A stretch of 64,000 nucleotides of DNA from Daedaleopsis sinensis (Eukaryota; Basidiomycota; Agaricomycetes; Polyporales; Polyporaceae), in assembly GCA_033807695.1 (NCBI GenBank), contig CM066306.1, positions 1,922,001-1,986,000 of the forward strand, read 5' to 3'. Made by a program: the position numbers and the translations under genes. How positions within the stretch are numbered: position 1 is the stretch's first letter; every line of letters starts with the position of its first letter. Below, piece after piece: positions 1-10,769 of this stretch. The notes under the pieces were generated by a model. That model was not told the origin of the DNA and did no database searches. It was given only the letters and a program-made list of their open reading frames with translations.

Positions 1-1754
1 TCGGGTCCCGCAGGAGCGCAGGGGGTTTATCGAACCGCGGAGGACAGGGTCCCCGGACTGTTATACGGTCGAGCGTCCTGCTAGCGTGCAACACATTAAA
101 TCTCGCGTAAGGGCATCAAGGACAAGTAACACGCCAAAACGGACAAGTCGACATCTAGCGTCCAGTAGCGCGTGGCGCGCCCCGGATACCATACGTTGTA
201 TGGCAATTGCAGCGTACGTACCTCAGAGCCGGTCCAGATGGCCCAACGGCAGGACGTAGCAAATTGTAGACAGAATTTGTATCGACGTGGATCGTTTGCG
301 AGGCGAGTAAGAGGTGATGGGAAAGCGCAAGGCGGATGGCATGGGAGAGAGAAGTTTCGGATGGTATGGTCGAGTTCGCCGCTCCCGCGGGGTACGCGTA
401 AGTAGCATGGTTCGGACACTCCAAAGAATGCGGGTGAACGTTTGTCATCAGCCTCGTCCTCCTTCTCGTGAGAAGCAGTTAGCTGGATCTGCGCGCCGAC
501 ACAGTCGCCAATCTGTGCCGTTGAAGATCAAACTGATATCAGCATCTGTCGCGGGAGTTGTGGTCTGCACAGGGTCTGCATGTAACATGTATGTGCTCAC
601 CTCTTGGCAAGTATTTGCATACGCTAATAAAAGTTTAAGCGTCGGGTTTGAGACGTTAGCGAAGAGTTGTAACGCTGGCAAAGTTACGTGACACTAAACG
701 CTCTTAGCTCTTGCTTAGCTCCTCCGAAAAGTCCCGATAACACCGGTACCTACACGGCATGAACCAGCATGCTAATTAGTACGGCCCCCATACGGTACCC
801 CAGGGTAACCCCCAGGGCCGCCACTGCTGAGCATTGCTCGTCTCCCGTAGGCAGACGATGAGGACCTATTGACGGGAGGAAAGGACGGTCCTACAACGAG
901 CATTGCGGCAAGCCGCATTGAATATTGAAATATTGAAGTTGGACCTGAGTTGGACAAGTAGATACCTGTAGATACTCAATCAGTGTGGCGCAGGATGGAG
1001 TGGTTTCATCACCGTATTGAGAAATTACTAGCCAGGGTCAAAACTTTACTTAGTAATAAGTACCGATAACGTTCTAGGTACTTCGCCCAGGCCCGGGGTA
1101 AGAGGCCTGAGGCCTAAGGCCTGAAGGTAAGGAGGAGGTCATCAACAATTGGTGAGTACTACCAACTAGCATCGTTGATGTCACCCAGGACCCTGGGCCT
1201 GAATCTATGTAAATAATGGATCACCTTACTTTGGCCTTACTTACAGCCTATTGTAATTGCGGTCCAGACTCATCGGCACCGACCAATTGCAACGCTCCGC
1301 TCCAATATGTATATTGGTTCGCCCCATGGTTTGCCACCGCAATCGTCATCAACGTCAACCCAACATCGAACCTTCACTCAAATTCACGGTAAACAGTACG
1401 GTCTGCGAATTCATTAGAGGAAAGGGTTCTACAGTTACAGTATGTAACAATGTAGTTCGGGACAACTCGTCTACTACTACGCGATTCGGAACACAACGAA
1501 TGAGCCTGTGCCGTTTATGATACAATATATGTAGTACTACAATGGGTAGAGAGAGAAGGGAAAGCGGGTACTACATGCATAATCGAAAGAGTTCCAGGGG
1601 TTCAAAGCATCGACGTTCGTAAACAGGAGTGCGGGTCATTAAATGGTAGCGATAGGCAAAGGTGGTATCCGGACAGGTTTCGAGCTTTCGGGAAGGATTT
1701 CGGGGAGAATACGTAGTGCGGGGATATGGAGAGGTTGTCATTGAAAACTCGCGC
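1..1754. other. Left-edge region, no gene recognised
   Basis: No open frame here resembles a known protein, and the short overlapping frames have no supporting splice structure. Positions 1100-1130 carry a small cluster of AGGCCT-type repeats, and GTACTAC/GTAGTAC words recur around 1153, 1531 and 1568. The base composition and scattered short inverted words look like degraded repeat sequence, but no element boundary can be defined. Confidence 0.4.
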
Positions 1755-2492
1755 CTAATAGTTAGCGTTCCTGCGGCGGCCGTAGGGACCGAAAGATCCG
1801 CAGAGGCTGGCGAAGAAGCCGAGGAAGAGCCCGACGAGTGCGCCCAGGACCAACCAATTGGCATTACCCCAGCGAGCATCGAATCCACGATCGTTGAGGT
1901 GGTTGCGCGCAACGCCGAACAGGACCATCTCGACGACCCAAGCGACAAGCGTGACAAGGAACGCAAGCGCAGATACGAGGGTCATGAAGATTGTGCCCAC
2001 GCGATGGTAGCTGGCACCACACAGCCCAAAGAGGACCGCAAGACCGGAGAGACCGGCACCTATGAACCTCCGTAAGATACTGTGCTTTACTAGGTAAAAG
2101 AGGAGTTCTTACCGACGGGAATCAGGACGAGGACGAAGGTGAGGTTGTGGAAGAGTCCACCATTCAGCCGATCATCACTGAATACAGAAGTTCGTTCAGC
2201 ACCAGGTCAATAGATGGTGTGGAGTGAATACATACGCTAGAGCTTGAGGGAAGCGCCAGCCAACAGTCGTATCTGAGCCGGTGTAACCGAACACACCGAA
2301 GCGTGTGCCAGTTGAGCCCACGTTGAGGAAGGATACGTCATTCCACGTCGGGGCAGATACGGACGCCTACAGGGGAAGCGCAGCGATATCAGGAAAGTGA
2401 AGCAACGCGCTCAACAGGATACGTACGAAGATGAGGAGCACCATCGCGGCGAAGGTAAGGAACAAGCCTGGTACAGCGGCGCCGGCAGCCAT
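1755..2492 (-). CDS. PalI/Rim9-SUR7 family four-span membrane protein
   Basis: Four exons (2492-2431 side first): 2371ish-2492, 2236-2370, 2059 down to 1755 and a middle exon near 2113-2182. They join into a protein of roughly 185 residues. It has a short cytosolic start (MAAGAAVPGLF), a first membrane segment, and an extracellular loop with NVGSTGT and FGYTGSD-type motifs followed by WRFPQ. Three more hydrophobic segments follow, including the stretch around residues 100-165. This layout is that of fungal PalI/SUR7-domain proteins. PalI/Rim9 members assist the plasma-membrane pH-sensing complex, and SUR7 members mark eisosomes; the sequence alone does not separate these roles. Introns have clear borders (GTACGT, GTATGT, GTAAGA; acceptors TAG/CAG). 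Exon 1 and 3 edges are accurate to a few bases. Unlike Rim9 of ascomycetes, it has no long hydrophilic tail. Confidence 0.8.
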
Positions 2493-2680
2493 TGTGGATG
2501 GTCGTAAGGTCGTTAAGGAGATTGGCTTGTTGCTAGAACAGTCGGTGAGTAGGTATCGCGGCAGGGAATGGGGAGAAGACACGCACGAGGGAGGTGGTGC
2601 GCGGAAAGATGGACGGCTCTCGTGTCCATCGCGGCCAGATTTTATGAGGGACGTGCGTGAGCCGCCAGGGGCTGCTGCAA

Positions 2681-2708
2681 TGACGTCAGCCACCTTCCAT
2701 TTACGTCA
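2681..2708. promoter_or_regulatory. Paired CRE-like sites upstream of the PalI/SUR7-like gene
   Basis: A perfect CRE palindrome TGACGTCA lies at 2681-2688 and a variant TTACGTCA at 2701-2708, about 190-215 bp upstream of the start codon of the minus-strand membrane-protein gene. CRE sites are bound by bZIP factors of the ATF/CREB type in fungi. The role is inferred from sequence and position only. Confidence 0.4.
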
Positions 2709-4107
2709 CACACCACTCGACGCTCCGGAGGCGCCGGGACTGTTCTTGACCTCACAGGAACTGAGCACGGCGTGGCACGTCACTCGCCCCACGCCTTCTC
2801 CACGTGCATCATCCGATACTCAACGCCCGTCTGCTCCTCACACTCGCGAGCATTCAACGTACCTGTAGCAACTAACCACCTCTGCTATTTTCATGCGGCC
2901 GGCTCCTGCACCGCCTCTCCTGCGGATGCAATGTGGTCCGCACAATTACCTCCGCAGTGACTGCCCGCACCCGCACCCCTTTCCAGCAGGGCTGTGGGAG
3001 TCTAGCTCCCTATGTCCGTGTGTCAGGGTCACATTGACTGCTGCGTAAACGCGCCTCGACTGCATCTATGACAAAAATACTAGTGTGTGCTATGCACATA
3101 CTCTACACTTTGCTGCGCGCTGAACACTTCATCGCAGATCTCTCTGAACCAAGGTTCTCGAGCGTCGAGACCGATAAGCATGTGCATACCGATCGGACTG
3201 TATCCGCTCAGCCGGCGTTCGGCAGGTCACTACAACATTGTCGATATTGCAAGCCTGTGCCTCAGAACGCCATACCGCACGCACGCGGCTTCCATCTACC
3301 GTCTGTTATAGCCGAAACACTCACAGGGCACTGTGAGGGCGTTCCCGTAGGACACGTTGAGTATGACCAGCTCACATGTGGGTGGGAGGCACCAAATTCC
3401 AATTGGTGGTCGACGTCCGCCTCTCCATCGGCAGCTACGCACGAGTTAAATTTTGGTCGACTCTCTTCCTATGACGATGCTTTGTCTCACTTTGTCCTTT
3501 AGAACGCTTGTTTCTACCGGACCTTGCTTAGGAGGCCGACTCGGCAACTTGCGCACATGAACATGAATCACGCAGGCTATTTCATTCTTGTAGTACACCT
3601 CCAGGCTCAATGTTTCATTGGCGTTCCACCGTCATTGGGCCGGCCTGTCGGGAATACCATCGGGCGTCGTCGTAGAATTTATAACCGGAGGACCAGAAGT
3701 GAGTCGCTTCATGCGCTTGCAGTGGACTCGCTATTCTTGTCATCCTTTGTGGCACATTCAACCGCCACACAAACGCAGGCCGAAAGCCCTGACCCCATTC
3801 TTCCCCCATTTCGGCTGCGAGCCCTTCGCCCGCTTTCAGTCTTCTGAATGCAAGGGCAGCGCGTATGAACGGGAACTCTCCGCCAGTCTTGCAGAGGCGC
3901 AATTGTCTGCTTTGCACATTTGCGCCTGTCTCGCGAGCGGCCATGCTTTTAATATTGGCATGGCGGTAAAGCTTGGACTGCGTTCCCCCTCCGCACTTAC
4001 CTACCTCTTGTCTCCCCTCTGCGTTGGCAGTCGCTTTAGCCCGCCCGCCGTCCACTGCGGTCTGTGGCCACGGAAAAGCGTCGCCGTGCCCAACGCTTCT
4101 TGCCCTG
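2709..4107. other. Intergenic, no gene recognised
   Basis: Several overlapping open frames exist (the longest on the minus strand, 3615-4196), but none has recognisable domains. Their amino-acid composition is what GC-rich non-coding DNA gives. The region separates two divergently oriented genes and probably holds their promoters. Confidence 0.5.
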
Positions 4108-4113
4108 TATAAG
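4108..4113 (+). promoter_or_regulatory. Possible TATA element of the downstream basic protein gene
   Basis: TATAAG follows a pyrimidine-rich stretch and lies about 160 bp upstream of an ATG at 4271, the earliest plausible start of the next gene. This is a single motif match, so the assignment is tentative. Confidence 0.3.
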
Positions 4114-4377
4114 AAGCATCCCGCAGAGCTACGTATCGTCCGAGCCACTGGACCTTCTCCGCATACCCTACACGCTGCACGATCTTGCACGACCACTTCG
4201 CCCTTCGTCCATTGATCTTCTCTTTATTCATTCGTTCTTCCAAACACGACCTACACAGCGCGTCTTCTCTATGGAGAGGCAAACGTCCATTAGTAAGAGG
4301 CTCAGGAAGGTGTCGGATCCCTTGATGTAAGTGGCCCGCCTTCTCCACCACCACAAACCAGCAGACTGACTCCCTCT

Positions 4378-5931
4378 ATGCCCCGCGCAACCTCTAGCCA
4401 ACTGATCACGCCCAGCTCGAGCTCTAGCCACGGACATGGTAAAGCTGGTCCCGAGGACTCCTTCTTCGACTACGGCAAGAAGGGCTGGCGCGCGCCCAAG
4501 CCGCCCGACTCGTATCTCCGCCGCCGGCCACTGTATCGCAAAGTGTCCAAGGAGGAGATCCGGTACCCCTTGCTCCACCCGACCGAGGACATGCACGACC
4601 TCCTCGTCGAGAGCGCGACGATGAGTGCCGAGCGCGACAAGCAGCGCACGGCCAACCGGCCCCCCGAACGCCCCCCGCGCCCAAGTCTCGAGGAGCGCCC
4701 GCTCGTCGTGCGCGACCCCCAGCTCAGGATGGAGGAGCAGAGGGTGTACCACAGCGTGAACACCGCGAAGAGGCCCGCGCGCCCGCGGGAGGAGGACCTT
4801 CCGTACGGCGCGAAGGGCAGCATCCCGAAGGTACTCGTGTCCCCAGAGCAGCCACCGCCCCCCGCCATCGGGAGGCGTTCGGAGCGGACGCGCGAGTACT
4901 CAGTCGCCTTCCCGTCTTCACGAGACGAGGGTGCGCGCGCAGAGGACCCACCGCGGAGGACGTACACGCCGTTCGCGCCCCTTTCCTCGCGGGACGCGCA
5001 CCCTACGCGACATCATGACCATCTGCAGCAGCCACCGCACTCAGCGCGCTCGCTACCAATTCCTCGCTCCGACATCCCCGCCGGGGCCCCGGGGCTGAGG
5101 CGGAACGCGACCGTGCCCGAGGTCGAACGACGGCCCAAGCCCCCGCCCAAGGACGCGAAATGGCTCGCTGCGGCCGCGACCGCGACTGCGCACGCGGCGA
5201 ACTCTGCGCTCCCATTGCACGCACAGTCGCACGCGCGCCGCGTACGCAGGACGTCCTCCTCAGGCGATGTTATGCTCCCTTCGCAAAGCACGCGCCACGA
5301 GCCGTCCGCCCTGCAAGTTCTGCAGGTGCAGGACGGGAACGTGCCCCGGCACGCACGCCCGCACGCCCCTGAGCTGCGCACCGTCAAGTCGACCCCGCTC
5401 AGCGCGCGGCAGCAGCAGCAGCCACCTCCGCCGCCGCCGCCGCCGTTCCACGCGGTCGGGCTCCCGGCGCACCCCGCGGTGCACCTCGACCCGAGGCAGA
5501 GCAGACACCGGCACAAGCCGAGCAACCCCGACGTCCCGCGCGACGTCACCCCGGCAGAGGCCCTGCACGCCGTCGCGCCTGCGGGGAGGTCTTCTGATGG
5601 CCAGCAAGCGGGGGCGCACGCGCACGTCCGCACAGGCTCGCACGGCATGCGGCCCTCCCCGCCCGACCGTGCGCAGGAGAGGGAGCGCGAGCGGAAGCGG
5701 CGGCGGGAGGAGCGCGAGCGGGCGGCGCAGGAGCGGTACTACGGCAAGGCGGATACGTTCGCGCGTCAGATCACGCTTGCGCTCGCGGAGCCCGAGCGCG
5801 CGGCGCCGCTCTCGGCCGACTGGGACGCGTTCGTTGCGGGCGGGGTGGAGTACAGGACGAAGCCGCTTGTGGTTACCAGGGAGACGAAGGACCGCGAGCC
5901 TCGGGAGCGATACCCCCGGGGCGGATATTGA
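4378..5931 (+). CDS. Uncharacterised disordered Pro/Arg-rich protein
   Basis: A single long frame of 517 codons, with strong third-position GC bias and no stop, supports a real gene. The first 70 residues hold the only conserved-looking part: an aromatic/basic patch (DSFFDYGKKGW, then SYLRRRPLYRKVSKEE). The rest is low-complexity, rich in Pro, Arg and Ser, with a run of eight prolines after QQQQ near residue 345. A basic Glu/Arg helix (ERERKRRREERERA) lies near residue 440. No enzyme domain is visible. An upstream exon starting at ATG 4271 (MERQTSISKRLRKVSDPL) ending at a GTAAGT donor at 4327 can be joined in frame, so the true N-terminus may be about 20 residues longer. The stop lies in a triplicated TTGAAGC. 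Function unknown; a scaffold or regulatory role would be a guess. Confidence 0.7.
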   Translation: MPRATSSQLITPSSSSSHGHGKAGPEDSFFDYGKKGWRAPKPPDSYLRRRPLYRKVSKEEIRYPLLHPTEDMHDLLVESATMSAERDKQRTANRPPERPPRPSLEERPLVVRDPQLRMEEQRVYHSVNTAKRPARPREEDLPYGAKGSIPKVLVSPEQPPPPAIGRRSERTREYSVAFPSSRDEGARAEDPPRRTYTPFAPLSSRDAHPTRHHDHLQQPPHSARSLPIPRSDIPAGAPGLRRNATVPEVERRPKPPPKDAKWLAAAATATAHAANSALPLHAQSHARRVRRTSSSGDVMLPSQSTRHEPSALQVLQVQDGNVPRHARPHAPELRTVKSTPLSARQQQQPPPPPPPPFHAVGLPAHPAVHLDPRQSRHRHKPSNPDVPRDVTPAEALHAVAPAGRSSDGQQAGAHAHVRTGSHGMRPSPPDRAQERERERKRRREERERAAQERYYGKADTFARQITLALAEPERAAPLSADWDAFVAGGVEYRTKPLVVTRETKDREPRERYPRGGY

Positions 5932-5948
5932 AGCTTGAAGCTTGAAGC
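5928..5948 (+). repeat. Three tandem copies of TTGAAGC spanning a stop codon
   Basis: TTGAAGC occurs three times head to tail and includes the TGA stop of the preceding gene. It is a minimal microsatellite with no evident function. Confidence 0.7.
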
Positions 5949-6427
5949 TTGGGGTCGAGGAAGAGCGTCGCCGGGCTTCAGACTCTCGGCGATGAGCTAT
6001 GTATGATAATTCTGACACCGTCCGCACCACCCAACGCACATACACACCCACTTTCGTTTATAGGCCGCTCTTGTGCCTCCGCCGTTTCCGTCATTCTCTT
6101 CGTCTTCATCTTTGCTTCCACACTCACCATATTATTATACAGGCTCAAAGTTGGTCTTGCACGTATCTCCACGATCGCGACGACCTCATGCGCCTGCTCA
6201 TCACACCTCTGTTGTATCACTAGCTCCATTAGTTTCTCGTCTCATACCACCTGGGCGTGGCACTCACCCTCATTGTGCATCTCTCCATCGCATCCTCCCC
6301 CCTCTTTTACTCTGTATCCATACTCAGATTAGTCTCCGCACCCATACCTAGTCTACCAGCTTCTTTAGATAGCTCTCGTACATCGGCAGGCACCAGTTCT
6401 GCGCGCAACGTCAATATATGCCATTGG
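5949..6427. other. Convergent intergenic region, pyrimidine-rich
   Basis: This is the gap between the tail of the plus-strand basic protein and the tail of the minus-strand RING gene. It is rich in C and T on the plus strand, with no credible coding potential. It presumably contains both 3' untranslated regions. Confidence 0.5.
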
Positions 6428-7402
6428 TCACTCTTCGACATCGTCAACGGTCTGCTTGAACTGGGCGAGATCGTCCGTGTCGAGATGCTCCCAAAGCTCC
6501 GCGAGCGACGCCATGGTGCTTTCGCCCCGCCTGTGCGACCCGCAAATGTCCACATCAGAGCGAGCCTTCGGTAGGGGTGTGACTTTGACCGTGCGCACCT
6601 CGCTCGCTCAGACCATTCGACACAGGCGATCTGGTCCGAGGCCCACGCAAGGACCTTTTCATCCACATGGCCATGCCACCCCTTGCGTTTTACCGCAGCA
6701 TCCGCATTGCCCAGCTCGGAGTCGGCCGCGTGCTGCAGCACCGTAACGAACGTCTTGAGGCTCTCCGCCGCGAGGCGGTTGGGCACGAACGGGAAGGTCC
6801 CGACGCTCCTCGGGGGCTCTTCGCGCTTGTAGGGGAGCTTAGCGCGGCACAGCGGACACTTCAGCGCCTCGTGCCAGTAGTGGCAATCGGGACAGATGTC
6901 GGCGAATGCCCACTTGAGAAGACACATCGCGCAGAACGTGTGGCCGCAGAGCGGGTTGTTGAGCGTGTAGGGAGCAGCTCTGCGAGTCGTAAGAAGGGGG
7001 AAGCAGCTCGGGTAGAGATAGAGTACGCACAGAGTGTCGCAACATCTTAGAGTGGGGTCCATCGTGTCAACAGAGCTTCTGGAGGGGCGCATGAAGGTTG
7101 ACTCACAGGGTGCACTGATATTGATCCTCAAGATGGGCAAGGATCCATTGCAAGTTCAGGCCGGGACTACTATCTGAGCTGGAAGAAGACGCCATCTGGG
7201 CGAGCTCTGACTCGGTACGCTGCCACAATTGCGCGTAGCTCTGCCTTTCAGCCACTTCAGCATCTATCCGCGCTTCGGCGTCACGCAGCTGGTAGTCGAG
7301 GGCATCCTCCTTTGCCCTCAGGGACCTCTCGTATTCTGCGAGGGCCTCTTCGCGAGCCCTTAGTAGGTCTTCTCGTTCGTTCAATTCCCCCTCGCGAGTC
7401 AT
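6428..7402 (-). CDS. Coiled-coil RING finger protein (putative E3 ubiquitin ligase)
   Basis: Joining 7107-7402, 7031-7045, 6599-6979 and 6428-6530 gives 264 residues. Residues 1-75 are a charged heptad-like coiled coil (EREDLLRAREEALAEYE). The RING follows from about residue 97: the first ligand pair CTLC is created across the first splice, then CGHTFCAMC, and CPLC near residue 140, with an additional CPDC between. RING proteins of this layout usually transfer ubiquitin from an E2 enzyme; the substrate is unknown. The second exon is only 15 nt and encodes the second zinc-ligand cysteine. The last intron (6531-6598) has a GTGCGC donor, a CTGAT branch site and a CACAG end. Without it the frame appears shifted, so it replaces an apparent frameshift. 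Start chosen at 7402, the first ATG of the coiled-coil frame. Confidence 0.85.
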
Positions 7403-7925
7403 GTAATCTACCGGGATTGGCGACAGAATTAGCCTCGCAGATGCATAGTAGTTCGCGATAGCGCACCGTCACGATTTGCCCACTGCATGATGAGGACGAT
7501 ATAGTCAAGAGGCTAGCTAGAAATAGAGGATCGATAGAGACGATGGATAGGGGATGATGAGAGGTAAGAGCAATAAAGATACCGTTCTGTCTTTCCAAAG
7601 CCATGTTATAATGTTATGAGCGTGCCTAACACGTTGGTGTCAGATGCTCATATCGCCCGGGTACACCCGGCGTTCAATGCGGTTCAGGTATTCCCGCACA
7701 ACTCACTTAGACATGCTTATCGCCGTGAAACGCGCGCTTGGCTGTGTTAACCGGTGTAACCGTGTACAGGTTCTGCGCTCTGTAGTATTCGGGATACAGT
7801 CAATTCAAGAAGCAAACTGGAGAAGAGGGATAGGATCAATGAGCGCGATTCAGGAGTCGAGATGAGTTATCGAACATCGCGATGACCTGTAGCTGCGGGG
7901 AGGATCTAAGCAAGCAACCTGAACA
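7403..7925. other. Intergenic, no gene recognised
   Basis: This is the gap between the start of the RING gene and the stop of the TAPT1-like gene, both on the minus strand. It should hold the RING promoter. No conserved frame or RNA structure was recognised. Confidence 0.5.
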
Positions 7926-10368
7926 TCACCATATGCGTTTGACCATCGTGAACCTCGTAATCTCTTCGAGAGGAAGCTTCTTCCTTTTGCCCCCATCTTT
8001 GTCCCCGTCTCCCGGCTTCCGCTCTCCGATGTCTGGGAGAGGGTTCGCGTCGTCGCGCTTGCTATCAAGCAAGGTCTTGAGCTCCTTGTTATATCGCTGC
8101 AATAATTGATGAGCAATAGCGCACGTATGTTGTCGCGAAGATGACTGACCTGCTCCTCTTTGCCCTCGCCGATGGGGTCACGACCGAAGTCGTTGACTCG
8201 GTCTGCGATTTCGCGCGCCTCCATCTCCGCCCGACGGCGAGTGGCATACGTGAGTAGGCGCACCCCAAGAATGATCTTGATGACAAGGAGACTGACTCGG
8301 GGTTCAGCCGTGCTTATCTACAACTTAAACGCGACCCGGAGCACGTACCAGCCCCAGCACAGTACTGCAAGTGCGGTCCATTTAGCAGCGTTCGTCCAGT
8401 CATTTGGGGTGTATTCTTGCCATGGGCGCGTCCATAGAGGGGAGTCGTCTGCGTGCATAGATACCAGCAACGCTACAGATTGTGATCCAATCAGGACCGC
8501 GAGAACGGCGAGGGGAAGGGAGGCGAAGCCCAGTCGTCGGGCTACTAGCGGTGATTGATCGACGTATGTATGCTGAGGGTCGGGCATTGCATGAGATGCT
8601 GGAGAAGACATTGGTAGTTCAGCCCACTCACCTTCTGAGCACCTCGTCGACCAACCGCGCTACCACTCGCGAGGTCGCGACACAAAACGTCGGTATAGCG
8701 TTCATACACAGAAGGCCTGATGTGATTGAACTTGGTAATAAACGCATGTTTGAGCCAGTCGACGCAGGTTTCGGAGGCCATTACTGTCAGGACAGGCTAC
8801 AGCCAGGATGAGCTGTTGATCCACAAAGTAGGTGTTACACGTACGTAAAAGATCGTCCACAACACGTTGTTTCCCCGGAACCAACCGAAACTCTTGGGCA
8901 AAGCGAAGCCTTCATTGAAGTTGAAGGTCGAGCCAGACAGTTCGATGAGATTGCGGAAGGCGACCACCAACAACATGAGAGCAAGTGTGAAGCGCTCTAC
9001 GATGTCTAGAGGAGTGTCAGACATAGGGCATTTCCAATGAAATAAGATAAGCCTACCTGCACAGGTGATCTGGAAGAGGCTGTCCTTCTCGAATTTCTTG
9101 AACACGCTGCCTTTGATCTCAACAAACTGGTTGGACACGAGAAGGGTTAGGAGAGCATTGTCGTAGGAGTTTACGGCGACATTCAAAGAGATCATCTGGT
9201 AGATCATTACGAGAGCATGAGCAACTGCGAACAGATCATCAGATGGGTGCTGTGACTTGTGAAGTGTAACAGACGACTTGCCAGTGTACACGACAGAGAG
9301 CAGGAAATAGAAAAACGGACGCAAAGTATACGATTTTGGTCGCTTTCGATGCGAGATGACCTCAAGCGTGGACCGGGAAAAGAGACAATCAATGATGTCT
9401 TGACCTATCGATGCACATAGTCGATCCGCGATCTATACGACCAAGTCAGTCTGTCGCTCACTGTCATAAGATTCCAGTATTGAGGAGTCCCAGCTTACTT
9501 CCAATGCATTAAATATCACGTACAACTTGATAGTGTCTTGCCCGCGTATGAAATGATACAGCTTACTGGCATCTGTCAACGGGGCCAATATGACAACGGA
9601 AACAATGAGGAGCATAGCCCGGAGGATATCCGCTTTCTGAGAAGGCGGGAGGGGAGGGGAATTGCGAGATAGTGTGTTCGTGAGGAAACTCCATGACGCG
9701 AACATGAAGCGAATGGGTAGGATCGTGAATGTGTACAGGAAGGAGTCCAAGCAGACGATAAAGCCAAAGAGGAATATCTTCAAATGAATCGGCTAAGGGT
9801 AACATCAACGACGTGGAGGATGGTCACTCACTTTCTCCAGTGCTATCGGCATGCTGAGGAAATTGCTGACCCTCTCCCACTTGAGCTCCTGGTGAGAGTC
9901 GAAGTCTGTAGCAAGAAGTTCCTCGCGCAGATAGTCCCATATTGAGAACGGGGGATCATAAACAGAATCTAGACTAGGGAATGAGGGCAGAGACGCATCG
10001 AGAGTAGTTGCTGGTTTAAGGGGAGGAGAAGTAGAAATCGGTGTGGGCGGTAGGGATGCGTATGCTAGAGGTGGTCTTGAAGAATGGAGGGGTTCCGTAT
10101 GGTCGTTAATAGAGAAAAACGGAGCTATACGTTCCGAGTACGTGAACGTATGGTCTTCCTCGGAGTGGAAGCCATCCTGAGTGTGGCTTGAGGGAAAGTC
10201 GAAGGTCTCGTCACTGGAGATGGAGGAGACTCGTTTACGACTCCTTGCAGTCGACGAAGCAGCGGCTGCCGCTAGCAATGAGGGGTTCCACCGCGCTCCT
10301 GTAGCTGCGGATGCGGAGAAGTATCGTCGAACACGTTTCCTCTTGGGAGAGCGTGAAACTTGCGGCAT
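7926..10368 (-). CDS. TAPT1: TAPT1/Emp65 family ER membrane protein
   Basis: Nine exons (9832-10368, 9499-9777, 9432-9282, 9057-9224, 8841-9005, 8632-8783, 8331-8572, 8150-8291, 7926-8096) join without a stop into 668 residues. The first 150 residues are Ser/Pro-rich and disordered. The conserved TAPT1 core begins near DYLREELLATDF and includes FLLSVVYT, NVAVNSYDNALLTLL, SNQFVEIKGSVFKKFEK, DIVERFTLALML and KHAFITKFN. These are hallmarks of the family (yeast Emp65, human TAPT1). Several long hydrophobic segments are present. In yeast, Emp65 pairs with the SUN-like protein Slp1 in the ER to protect unassembled soluble proteins; the same role is inferred here. One intron (9225-9281) uses a GC donor (G|GCAAGT), is 57 nt long and has no in-frame stop. 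The start at 10368 was preferred because it begins the basic stretch MPQVSRSPKRKRVRR. Confidence 0.9.
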
Positions 10369-10769
10369 CGTTGCCAGGTATGATGAAAGCGCAGGGAAGA
10401 GAACGGATGTGTGCCTAGTAGATGAAGTAGCGGTCACAAGCGACACCAGGCAGCCAATAGACAGGAAGTTGTGTGCGCAGTCTGGGTCAAAGCCGTACTT
10501 AAGTCTGACTTAAGAGGACTTAAGTAGCCTGAGCGAGTAGCGCGTCGTCGGTTACATAAGACTTGTCGTCGCCCAATCTTATCTTATCTCAGGTTCGATC
10601 GAGATTGAGATCTAGATCTGAGCTTCATGCAATCAATGCGCAATCAATATTGTCATTACTTACCGCAGCTGCAGATGCCTCCAAGATTGCACAGACAGCT
10701 CCAGGACGGCTCTCTCTCATCATCCATCCCCCCATACACTGTGGCTATAGGCAAAACGACCTCGCAAAT
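10369..10769. promoter_or_regulatory. Divergent promoter between TAPT1-like and F-box genes
   Basis: About 400 bp separate the two start codons. The central part holds three copies of ACTTAAG, at 10497-10503, 10508-10514 and 10518-10524, spaced 10-11 bp. That puts them on the same face of the helix. No coding capacity was recognised apart from 5' extensions of the neighbouring frames. Confidence 0.45.

Noticed and set aside
3615..4196. 193-codon minus-strand open frame
   Set aside because: No domain, no splice support, and overlapping open frames on the other strand; typical of GC-rich non-coding DNA.
6531..6610. Apparent single-base frameshift in the RING gene
   Set aside because: A 68-nt intron with GTGCGC donor, CTGAT branch site and CACAG acceptor restores the frame exactly, so no mutation needs to be assumed.
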